A stretch of DNA of 5,266 bases from Candidatus Saccharimonadota bacterium. Lineage in GTDB: Bacteria; Patescibacteriota; Saccharimonadia; Saccharimonadales; UBA4665. Shown piece by piece: positions 1-5,219 of this stretch. The first letter of the stretch is position 1. Each line of letters begins with the position of its first letter. The notes under the pieces were generated by a model, which was given only the letters and a program-made list of their open reading frames with translations, was not told the DNA's origin and did no database searches. The position numbers were made by a program, and so were the translations under genes. The stretch spans positions 1 to 5,266 of the forward strand of contig JAQGGU010000073.1 in assembly GCA_028289265.1 (NCBI GenBank), in the 5' to 3' direction.

Positions 1-359
1 AAATCGTTCTGCATCGTAATCAGCTTTTCGGCCTCAGCGTATTGCTTGGTGCTTATTAAGAGGTTGACCCGACTGGTCAGCTCAGCATCGCTTAGCTGGA
101 CATAACTAACATCGACAGGCTTTAGAGGTGCGCTTGGGGCGTTCGCCGCAGCAACGTCAGGCCTTTTGGGTATAGTTACGGCAGTGTCATCGGTGCTTTC
201 GTGTGCAAAGTAATAATACGTACCGCCGCAAAGCAAGGCCAGTACAACAGTGGCGATGACAGCAATTTTTACAGGTGACAACGAACGAAACCATCTCAAG
301 CTAAACCGACGGGATCCTTCGTTACTTACCACTACACTGGGATGTTTGTCGACACTCAT
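1..359 (-). CDS. Membrane-anchored protein with a TPR-like repeat, 3' end cut by the window
   Basis: Reading from the ATG at 359, the frame stays open for 119 codons to the window edge, so the C-terminus is missing. The first 30 residues are polar and basic (RR at 17-18, R22, R25, K31). A single hydrophobic segment follows at about 30-51 (VKIAVIATVVLALLCGG, then YYYF), with no signal-peptidase site that I can see. By the positive-inside rule this predicts a cytoplasmic N-terminus and an outside C-terminus. Residues 52-88 form a Pro/Ala-rich linker. Residues 93-117 (LTSRVNLLISTKQYAEAEKL) look like the helix pair of a tetratricopeptide repeat, with the typical Y-x-x-A spacing. TPR repeats usually bind proteins, so a surface scaffold role is plausible but inferred. 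The ATG is chosen because a good extended -10 promoter ends 10 nt upstream; no Shine-Dalgarno fits. It lies 50 bp after the 204-aa gene. Confidence 0.8.
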   Translation of the reverse strand, partial: MSVDKHPSVVVSNEGSRRFSLRWFRSLSPVKIAVIATVVLALLCGGTYYYFAHESTDDTAVTIPKRPDVAAANAPSAPLKPVDVSYVQLSDAELTSRVNLLISTKQYAEAEKLITMQND

Positions 360-374
360 ACTTACTATAAGTAT
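358..374. promoter_or_regulatory. 17-bp palindrome over the -10 and start codon (operator candidate)
   Basis: ATACTTA (358-364), CTA, TAAGTAT (368-374) form perfect 7-bp arms around a 3-bp centre. The palindrome covers most of the -10 hexamer, the predicted transcription start and the first two bases of the ATG. A dimeric repressor bound here would block RNA polymerase. The role is inferred from position and symmetry only. AT-rich DNA produces short palindromes easily, but 7-bp perfect arms exactly over a -10 are worth noting. Confidence 0.45.
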
Positions 375-398
375 AGCAAACCATGAGCGTTATCAATC
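370..398 (-). promoter_or_regulatory. Extended -10 promoter for the membrane TPR-like gene
   Basis: On the minus strand the -10 is TATACT (370-375), preceded by TGC (376-378), which makes an extended -10. The -35 is weak: GATTGA at 393-398 with a 17-bp spacer, or TTGATA at 391-396 with a 15-bp spacer. The predicted start of transcription, about 7 nt past the -10, falls near 363. That leaves at most about 4 nt before the ATG at 359, so the mRNA would be leaderless or nearly so. Confidence 0.65.
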
Positions 399-409
399 CC
401 TTTTAGTAT

Positions 410-1024
410 TTAAGCGTCTATCTGGGACTTAACTTGTTCAAATGCCATAGCAGCCATTTCAAGATCAGCCACCCCAAGTACATTTTGTGAAGTATTCATA
501 CCGGCCGGAGTTACATACTTGCGGTACACAGACCCGTTACCCCTAACTTCGTAAGCAAAGTATTGTTTTTCATCGGCATCATTAGTTTCTGATAATGAAA
601 AACTCGCGACTGTCTCGTGTTGACCGCTCAGGTTGTATTCGCCATTCATAACTTGGCGCGCCACTGGATCAGATCCCGTGACTTCTATCGAGCTAATGCC
701 GCCTTCCTGGGTATCTGGGCGCACCGCCTGAAGCTTCAACTGCGTCAGCTGTCCATCACCTATCAAAGAAACTCCATATTTCGATTCTTCCGCCATAGCG
801 TCCACGCCCGTGGCCATTCTCCCGAGAATCGTGCGCACAATACGTGGTTTGTCAGTAATAGTCGTCCCGTCCGCTAGCGACTCGCCGGCATCCCGCTTTT
901 CAGCCAGGCCAATCAGCCAATTATTTACTGAGTCGACTAGTTTGCCCCGAGCCTCTTTGAATTCACGTGAACGGTTCTCCTCACCCCACGCACTCATTCC
1001 AGTAATTTTGTCGCCATTCGCCAT
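410..1024 (-). CDS. Hypothetical protein, 204 aa, soluble
   Basis: I do not recognise this family. The frame runs from ATG at 1024 to TAA at 410. It has no hydrophobic segment and no signal peptide. The N-terminal part (about 14-80) looks mostly helical and charged, with a helix around 21-45 (EFKEARGKLVDSVNNWLIGL) and another around 61-80. The middle and C-terminal part (about 84-172) alternates short hydrophobic and polar stretches typical of beta strands, for example QYFAYEVRGNGSVYRKYVTP at 154-173. A final helix spans 184-203. This suggests a helical head on a small beta-rich domain. Its own promoter lies upstream (1066-1094), and the leader of about 35 nt is A-rich without a clear Shine-Dalgarno. 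The gene follows the 567-aa gene by 104 bp with no convincing terminator between them, so some read-through is possible. Coding status is well supported by length, promoter and start codon; function is unknown. Confidence 0.8.
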   Translation of the reverse strand: MANGDKITGMSAWGEENRSREFKEARGKLVDSVNNWLIGLAEKRDAGESLADGTTITDKPRIVRTILGRMATGVDAMAEESKYGVSLIGDGQLTQLKLQAVRPDTQEGGISSIEVTGSDPVARQVMNGEYNLSGQHETVASFSLSETNDADEKQYFAYEVRGNGSVYRKYVTPAGMNTSQNVLGVADLEMAAMAFEQVKSQIDA

Positions 1025-1076
1025 GATAGTATTTTATTTCTTTTTATTTATTATATTATGATTACATACTATCATG
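1022..1076. repeat. Perfect 11-bp inverted repeat bracketing the leader of the 204-aa gene
   Basis: CATGATAGTAT at 1022-1032 is the exact reverse complement of ATACTATCATG at 1066-1076. The arms are separated by 33 bp and their centres are 44 bp apart, about four helical turns. On the minus strand the upstream arm contains the extended -10 (TGA plus TAGTAT) and the downstream arm contains the ATG. The upstream arm lies before the predicted transcription start, so the pair cannot fold as an RNA hairpin. Two operator sites joined by a DNA loop is the simplest reading, and is inference. Confidence 0.7.
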
Positions 1077-1094
1077 CTTGTGCTTTTTTGTCAA
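1066..1094 (-). promoter_or_regulatory. Promoter for the 204-aa gene: consensus -35, extended -10
   Basis: The -35 is the consensus TTGACA (1089-1094), followed by a 17-bp spacer and -10 TAGTAT (1066-1071) with TGA just upstream. The spacer AAAAAGCACAAGCATGA keeps the AAGCA seen at the same place in the three promoters upstream. Transcription should start near 1059, giving a leader of about 35 nt. It is the closest of the five to sigma70 consensus. Confidence 0.75.
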
Positions 1095-1128
1095 TAATAG
1101 TTCTGTCTATACAAATGACAGGACACTG

Positions 1129-2832
1129 TTACTCTTGAATGATCAATGCACCCTGCGACTTTTTTATCACCTTACGATAAGTAAGGTGTTTTTCGGCAAT
1201 CACGTGATGCACGGCACCCGTTCGCATATCATCTGAAAATGGCGTTCCCAATACGTCTTCATAGTCGATATATCCTTCTCTCCGCGTTATCGCAGACTGA
1301 AGCTCGGCAGTCAGTTCCGTGTGGTCGCCACGGTGATCCGACGAGAAGTTCTCTAGGCGAATTTTTTTATCATCATACAGCAACATACCCTTTGGCATAT
1401 GCCCGCTGCGGGCTATAACCTTCAGCCAGCGTTCGGCATCTTTACGAGGCGCAACAAAGTACATATTTTCCACGGGTACTATCACTTCATCGGCTACGCG
1501 ACTGGCATCATTAAGTACCTGTTCGTATGGCATATAGTCCCGTTTTAAGACCCTGGAGATATCGTTCATGTTTTCGCCATCAAGCGATGTAACAATCTCC
1601 GGCACACCCATACCTTCAAATATAGTATCCTTCAATCGACCCGTATCGACGGCCGCCTGCAACCATACGGCTGCCACCGGAATTTCATCGTCAATCTGTT
1701 GCAACAAGTCAGGTGATAAATGAATAGTACCGTCTTCACCGGTAGAATAGAGACCACGAAGACGCTCCTCATAATCCGGCTGGGTTAACAATCCTCTCTG
1801 CGCTTCAAATAGCATTGGTTCCGTACGGATCTCACTGTTAGTGTCCTTATCCCATGTCACAGCCGCAACGAGATTACCAAATACAGAATTAGCTTCGCCG
1901 AACGTGCCAGGATTCATGAACAATTCATACTGCGTTTTGGCGTCATAAAACTTACCTGCTTCTATATTCCCGGAAATTTGCAGTACTTCATTCGGCGCCG
2001 GGCGCGAAGGAATAATCAGCTGTTCACCATCTGCAACGATAGTCTCGGGCGCAGCAACAAACCCGGCGAGATGATACCTATCACCCGGTAGCGCATCAAT
2101 CCCGTTCATACTCCACGAAATACCCTCGAAGCCTGAATTGCGCCGAATGAATTGCGTCTCTCGGCCCTCGGCTTGCGCTGCCTGTTTTTCACGGCCATAC
2201 AGTACCTGGGCGTTTACCAGATCGCCCGAATCCAGGATTTGCACTAGCTGTTCAGCCTCGGCACCGTGATATAAAAAATTACCCGACGGAAAATCGGCGG
2301 CAATTCCCTGACGCTCGGCATCACTTATATTCGCAATATCCGTAGTCCGCTCGCGTAGCATATCAACCGCCGCTTGCTCGGCTTCATGGCTCATCACATG
2401 ACTCTCTATATAACTTCCCGTCTGGCCTTGAAACACTCGCTCGAATTGCTTTCGGTCCATACGAATGGCAGACAAATAGCCGTTATACCGAAGAGCCTTC
2501 ATTGCTTCGACGACAGCCTCTTTCTCGTCATAGCCGAAGCCCTTCATCTTTTCTATTGCACTAGCCTTCCGTTCATCTGCACCCTCTCCTTCGATAGGGC
2601 TCCACACTCCAGCTGCCCTTGCCCGTGATTCAAAATCTGTAAGTTTCGGCTCAAGCTCAGCATCCGTCATCTGGTATGGCTGTAGCTGCCTGACCTCATC
2701 CCTGAGGGTATCTGTTGACTTGCTTAGCTGCTCTGCTTGCTCAGTTCCCATGGAAGTGAAGTCAACATACGGATATGCCTCCATCAACTGGGCAGCCATT
2801 TCTTGAGGTGATTTAGGAATGATTTCTGACAT
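1129..2832 (-). CDS. Large hypothetical protein, 567 aa, possible ADP-ribosyltransferase-like domain
   Basis: This is the largest gene in the window, from ATG at 2832 to TAA at 1129. No signal peptide or membrane segment is visible. Residues 1-180 look helical and acidic (for example SPQEMAAQLMEAYPYVDF and EKMKGFGYDEKEAVVEAMKA). From 186 the character changes to mixed alpha/beta. FLYHG (186-190, H189) is followed by a helix with ILDSGDLV (199-206), then GISWSMN (237-243, S241), then IPSRPAPNEVLQI (274-286, E282). A His on a first strand, an aromatic or Ser on a second and Glu on a third is the order of key residues in ADP-ribosyltransferase folds. I see no NAD-binding block clear enough to assign the fold. 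The C-terminal part has another strand-rich stretch (VENMYFVAPRKDAERWLKVI, 454-473; MLLYDDKKIRLENF, 483-496). The gene has its own promoter and a leader of about 20 nt without Shine-Dalgarno. Coding is certain; the enzymatic reading is speculative. Confidence 0.85.
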   Translation of the reverse strand: MSEIIPKSPQEMAAQLMEAYPYVDFTSMGTEQAEQLSKSTDTLRDEVRQLQPYQMTDAELEPKLTDFESRARAAGVWSPIEGEGADERKASAIEKMKGFGYDEKEAVVEAMKALRYNGYLSAIRMDRKQFERVFQGQTGSYIESHVMSHEAEQAAVDMLRERTTDIANISDAERQGIAADFPSGNFLYHGAEAEQLVQILDSGDLVNAQVLYGREKQAAQAEGRETQFIRRNSGFEGISWSMNGIDALPGDRYHLAGFVAAPETIVADGEQLIIPSRPAPNEVLQISGNIEAGKFYDAKTQYELFMNPGTFGEANSVFGNLVAAVTWDKDTNSEIRTEPMLFEAQRGLLTQPDYEERLRGLYSTGEDGTIHLSPDLLQQIDDEIPVAAVWLQAAVDTGRLKDTIFEGMGVPEIVTSLDGENMNDISRVLKRDYMPYEQVLNDASRVADEVIVPVENMYFVAPRKDAERWLKVIARSGHMPKGMLLYDDKKIRLENFSSDHRGDHTELTAELQSAITRREGYIDYEDVLGTPFSDDMRTGAVHHVIAEKHLTYRKVIKKSQGALIIQE

Positions 2833-2858
2833 TATTTTTATTTTTGATAACTATACTG

Positions 2859-2887
2859 ATAGTAGCATATTATTGCTTATTTTACAA
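2859..2887 (-). promoter_or_regulatory. Promoter for the 567-aa gene, shared-module type
   Basis: The -35 is TTGTAA (2882-2887), with a 17-bp spacer AATAAGCAATAATATGC and -10 TACTAT (2859-2864); the spacer ends in TGC, an extended -10. Transcription should start near 2852, about 20 nt before the ATG. Short arms ACTAT (2850-2854) and ATAGT (2859-2863) flank 4 bp over the -10 and may be part of an operator. The -35 and spacer are almost the same as in the promoters at 4182 and 4962. Confidence 0.75.
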
Positions 2888-3052
2888 TATGTAGCTTCTG
2901 AAATATAAATCTTTCATCCGCCATAGTGTATAAATATGAGTTCGCTTCAAATCGGCATACTGAATTTGTAACTAATGTCCTTTTAAACTAAGACTTAATA
3001 CGCCACCTATCGAGCGAGAGTAGACATAGCCATTCCGATCAGTACATCGCAT
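2888..3052. other. Intergenic region upstream of the 567-aa gene
   Basis: This gap between the 367-aa gene and the promoter of the 567-aa gene holds no ORF of useful size on either strand, and no tRNA-like fold or intrinsic terminator that I can see. Its one recognisable element is the copy of an upstream block at 2939-2972 that recurs at 5040-5073. Confidence 0.5.
2939..2972. repeat. Upstream block, copy 1 (pairs with 5040-5073)
   Basis: Aligned without gaps to 5040-5073, 28 of 34 bases match. Weaker similarity with small gaps continues to about 3004 (compare 5106). It starts 51 bp upstream of the -35 of the 567-aa gene; the other copy starts 49 bp upstream of the -35 of the 231-aa gene. 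Both copies thus sit at the same place relative to nearly identical promoters. Five of the six mismatches fall in the third position of a plus-strand frame reading SSLQIG-x-L-x-L-stop. Confidence 0.7.
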
Positions 3053-4156
3053 TTAGGCAGCGGAAGCAAAAATATAGTTCTGATCGCGACGATAACAGTG
3101 TTTGCTGTATTCCTGTATGGGTGCAAGTTTTTTCAAAAACTCTGACACGTCATTGTACCCATTTCCCATGTCAGTTCTGAGATTCGCCGGTAGACCTTCT
3201 GATTGTTCCTTGTAGTCAATCGGCTTAGACGTGAGCAACCCAGAATAAACCATTGCCTCATCAGTCCCGTAAGCGGTTGGTTGGGTATCAGCAAAACGAA
3301 TACGGTCTATCCATACACGACCATTGCGATCACGCGCCATCTGCCACTGATACACTACACCGTGTACCGATTTTTCAAACGTCTCGCGAATCATATCTCC
3401 TAGTATCGGATGCCTAGTGGCTTCCATGGTAGTAGGTGTTTGAGAGAAGTCCGGCATGATGCCCGAGGCCTGGATGGCCTTATTCAGGTCATCTATTTTG
3501 CGCAGATAGGCAGCAGAGGCACCCCCTGGTTGGGAGGTGGGATCATATCCGGTGATTTGTTTGACATCGGAAACTGACTGTCTGCTCACTGGTAGCTCTT
3601 TGAGCTGGCGGTCCAAATCCTCGGAGCCAAGGGGATAGGTTGCGGTTTGCTTGTCAAAATCCTCTAAGAACCACTCCGCCCCCTCATGATCATACTTAGG
3701 GGTAGGCCGGACAGGTAGCTGCCGTAATTCTCGGATAACTTCTATCTCGGCAATTTTGTCCTCGAACTTCGGATGCAACTGAGTGTCTTGGGTGTACTGG
3801 GCGCGAGGGCTCATTTCAGGACCCTTCATCAGTCGCGTATGTTGCCTGCCGTCCTTTTCATAGATCTCAAGTCCCTGGGAAACGCGCAGCGCACCTTCCG
3901 AGCGTGAAGTATATACCAGGAACGGACGTTTTAATCCGTCGTCCGAAACACTAGTAAACTCCATGTAACCACCATCAGTTTGCCCTAGATAATTATAAGT
4001 AATGCCATCGACGTTAAATTCTGCACCGTCGGGGCGTACTTCAATCCCAGCAGGCTTGTCATGTGCTTCAGAGTGCGGCACAAAGTCTACAACAACACCC
4101 AATGATTCGTGGGTTGGCGGTTGGACATTATAGTTAGGAGCACTGTTATGATTCAT
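3053..4156 (-). CDS. Hypothetical protein, 367 aa, soluble
   Basis: I do not recognise this family. The frame runs to TAA at 3053. An in-frame TTG at 4210 would give 385 aa, but that codon is part of the -35 element, so I take the ATG at 4156, about 19 nt after the predicted transcription start. No signal peptide or membrane segment is visible. Residues 1-30 look disordered. Residues 38-110 look beta-rich (ITYNYLGQTDGGYMEFTSV, 52-70) and lead into a compact block that looks like a conserved core: RPFLVYTSRSEGALRVSQG (77-95), H106, and YTQDTQLHPKFEDKI (121-135). Residues 136-240 are charged and probably helical with linkers. A second strand-rich unit spans about 253-306 (HGVVYQWQMARDRNGRVWID, 265-284). 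Arg, Ser, Glu, His and Gln in the first block could be catalytic or ligand residues, but I assign no activity. The gene follows the 231-aa gene with only 103 bp between coding regions. Confidence 0.82.
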   Translation of the reverse strand: MNHNSAPNYNVQPPTHESLGVVVDFVPHSEAHDKPAGIEVRPDGAEFNVDGITYNYLGQTDGGYMEFTSVSDDGLKRPFLVYTSRSEGALRVSQGLEIYEKDGRQHTRLMKGPEMSPRAQYTQDTQLHPKFEDKIAEIEVIRELRQLPVRPTPKYDHEGAEWFLEDFDKQTATYPLGSEDLDRQLKELPVSRQSVSDVKQITGYDPTSQPGGASAAYLRKIDDLNKAIQASGIMPDFSQTPTTMEATRHPILGDMIRETFEKSVHGVVYQWQMARDRNGRVWIDRIRFADTQPTAYGTDEAMVYSGLLTSKPIDYKEQSEGLPANLRTDMGNGYNDVSEFLKKLAPIQEYSKHCYRRDQNYIFASAA

Positions 4157-4181
4157 GTTTGTTTTATGTATTACTGATGTT

Positions 4182-4210
4182 ATGGTAGCACATTTTTGCT
4201 TATTTTGCAA
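4182..4210 (-). promoter_or_regulatory. Promoter for the 367-aa gene, shared-module type
   Basis: The -35 is TTGCAA (4205-4210), with a 17-bp spacer AATAAGCAAAAATGTGC and -10 TACCAT (4182-4187); TGC before the -10 makes it extended. Transcription should start near 4175, leaving a leader of about 19 nt (A-rich, no Shine-Dalgarno) before the ATG at 4156. This promoter decides the start codon of the gene, since the upstream TTG at 4208-4210 lies in the -35. The stretch TTGC-N7-GCAA across the -35 and spacer is a small inverted repeat. Confidence 0.78.
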
Positions 4211-4259
4211 TATGTTTGGACCCTTAACACTCGTGCCTCTCGTAGCGTCGCTTAATAAA

Positions 4260-4955
4260 CTACTCGATGTAGCTGGTGGATGGGCGGGCAGCTTTCAAGC
4301 ACCCGGCCGCATGCGATACAATCTGGTGCTGCGGTACATTGAGAGGTGCTACGTCGTGCCAGCCGATAATAACCGGCCCGAAACTTTCACCGAACACTTT
4401 CAAGACGTCACGGATACCGTCTTCGTCATACGGCATATCACCCGAACGCTGTTCGGCAATAACTTCATTATGGTCGCGAACACTTCTGTCAATCTTGTGG
4501 TCCGGCGTGATACGGACAAGACCCCTATACATCTCACTCGACCGCCGGTAATCTTCGTATTGTGCAGCGGTTGATACGTGTTGCTGCATACGGTTTAATA
4601 CAATCCTTGTTTGGTCCGCTTCCGAAATGCCTTGCGAATCAAGGGAGTTGGCATCTTGCACCAGCTTCTCCGCCTCGCCAACGGACGCTAAGTACTGATA
4701 GCTCGAATCAACTGCTCTGCGCACCGCTGTTTGTGCCGTCACCGGCAAACGGTTATAAGTAAGATTGTCCATGCCATTGCATACTCCAACGAGTGCCCGC
4801 ATATGCATCTCGGTGCCGTAAAAGTTCAGATTCGGTTCGCTTGCCAGCGCTTCGGCATTGTCTCTTGCCAACAGGGCCAGCTGCTCAGGGCTTGCAAGTT
4901 CTCCGGGGTCGCTAAACCGGTCTTTATCCGGAAACGAATTAAGCGTATTACTCAT
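4260..4955 (-). CDS. Hypothetical helical protein, 231 aa, soluble
   Basis: I do not recognise this family. The frame runs from ATG at 4955 to TAG at 4260. It has no signal peptide or membrane segment. Most of it looks alpha-helical: about 22-41 (SPEQLALLARDNAEALASE), 48-60, 70-103 (a long helix with AVRRAVDSSYQYLASVGEAE) and 112-146. After 147 it becomes shorter and mixed, ending with VFGESFGPVIIGWHDVAPL (187-205), which reads like one or two strands, and a last helix at 208-223. W199, H200 and D201 stand out, but no known active site is recognised. The predicted transcription start coincides with the A of the ATG, so the mRNA would be leaderless. It is the first gene after the terminator at 5177-5201 and so begins the orphan cluster. 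Coding status is supported by length, promoter and start; function is unknown. Confidence 0.8.
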   Translation of the reverse strand: MSNTLNSFPDKDRFSDPGELASPEQLALLARDNAEALASEPNLNFYGTEMHMRALVGVCNGMDNLTYNRLPVTAQTAVRRAVDSSYQYLASVGEAEKLVQDANSLDSQGISEADQTRIVLNRMQQHVSTAAQYEDYRRSSEMYRGLVRITPDHKIDRSVRDHNEVIAEQRSGDMPYDEDGIRDVLKVFGESFGPVIIGWHDVAPLNVPQHQIVSHAAGCLKAARPSTSYIE

Positions 4956-4961
4956 AAGTTA

Positions 4962-4990
4962 ACATTAGCATGTTTTTGCTTATTTTGCAA
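4962..4990 (-). promoter_or_regulatory. Promoter for the 231-aa gene, shared-module type, leaderless output
   Basis: The -35 is TTGCAA (4985-4990), with a 17-bp spacer AATAAGCAAAAACATGC and -10 TAATGT (4962-4967), preceded by TGC. Only 6 nt separate the -10 from the ATG at 4955, so transcription is expected to start on the start codon itself. The -10 is the poorest of the set, which the extended -10 may offset. GTTAAC (4958-4963) overlaps its downstream end. Confidence 0.72.
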
Positions 4991-5019
4991 TATATACTCA
5001 TATAGTTACATAGCTTATC

Positions 5020-5033
5020 TGTTAAAATTAACA
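5020..5033. promoter_or_regulatory. 14-bp palindrome upstream of the 231-aa gene promoter
   Basis: TGTTAA (5020-5025), AA, TTAACA (5028-5033) form perfect 6-bp arms 29 bp upstream of the -35. The half-site TGTTAA also occurs on the minus strand at 4960-4965, over the -10 of the same promoter. A transcription factor could use both. The site is not present in the matching place upstream of the 567-aa gene, so this is a weak call. Confidence 0.3.
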
Positions 5034-5039
5034 CCTTCA

Positions 5040-5073
5040 AGCTCCCTCCAAATTGGCATGCTGATTTTGTAAC
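5040..5073. repeat. Upstream block, copy 2 (pairs with 2939-2972)
   Basis: This is the partner of the block at 2939-2972, with 28 of 34 bases identical and weaker similarity to about 5106. It lies 49 bp upstream of the -35 of the 231-aa gene. With the shared promoter cores this suggests that a region of about 120-180 bp upstream of these two genes comes from one ancestral sequence. Confidence 0.7.
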
Positions 5074-5176
5074 CCGATTCCCGTTTGAGCTGAGATTACA
5101 AATGCCTAAGCCGGATGATAAACGGACGGGCGGCTACTCACAACAATATATAGATTGCCTATCAAAAGCATAATCA

Positions 5177-5201
5177 AAAGGACCGGATTAACCGGTCCTT
5201 T
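5177..5201 (-). terminator. Intrinsic terminator after the upstream gene
   Basis: AAAGGACCGG (5177-5186), loop ATTAA, CCGGTCCTTT (5192-5201) form a perfect 10-bp stem with a 5-nt loop. Read on the minus strand, the stem is followed by a short U run (TTTT, 5179-5176), starting 18 nt past the TAA at 5220. It would end transcription of the upstream gene and separate it from the orphan cluster. The symmetry could also let it work on the plus strand, with a shorter U run. Confidence 0.85.
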
Positions 5202-5219
5202 AACAAGCAGTGTAGAGCT

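Noticed and set aside
1103..1121. CTGTC-N9-GACAG stem between the 567-aa and 204-aa genes
   Set aside because: The stem is only 5 bp, the loop is 9 nt and no U run follows, so it is too weak to call a terminator. A role as an operator upstream of the -35 cannot be excluded.
4157..4210. 18-residue N-terminal extension of the 367-aa protein from TTG at 4210
   Set aside because: The TTG is part of the -35 hexamer and the segment spans the -10 and the predicted transcription start, so it would not be in the mRNA.
4155..4574. 139-aa plus-strand open frame
   Set aside because: It lies antisense over the 231-aa gene and the promoter of the 367-aa gene and has no promoter or ribosome site. The minus-strand genes explain the region.
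4731..5072. 113-aa plus-strand open frame running into the duplicated block
   Set aside because: Most of it is antisense to the 231-aa gene and its promoter. Only its last ten residues resemble the other copy of the block, so it is not supported as a gene.
5066..5102. TTTGTAA / TTACAAA 7-bp inverted repeat with a 23-nt loop
   Set aside because: It is AT-rich, and the right arm is not kept in the other copy of the block (2965-3001), so a conserved structure is not supported.
2939..5106. Integron attC-like or tRNA-derived repeat
   Set aside because: The blocks lack paired RYYYAAC/GTTRRRY core sites and a cloverleaf. The genes also carry their own promoters, unlike typical cassettes.
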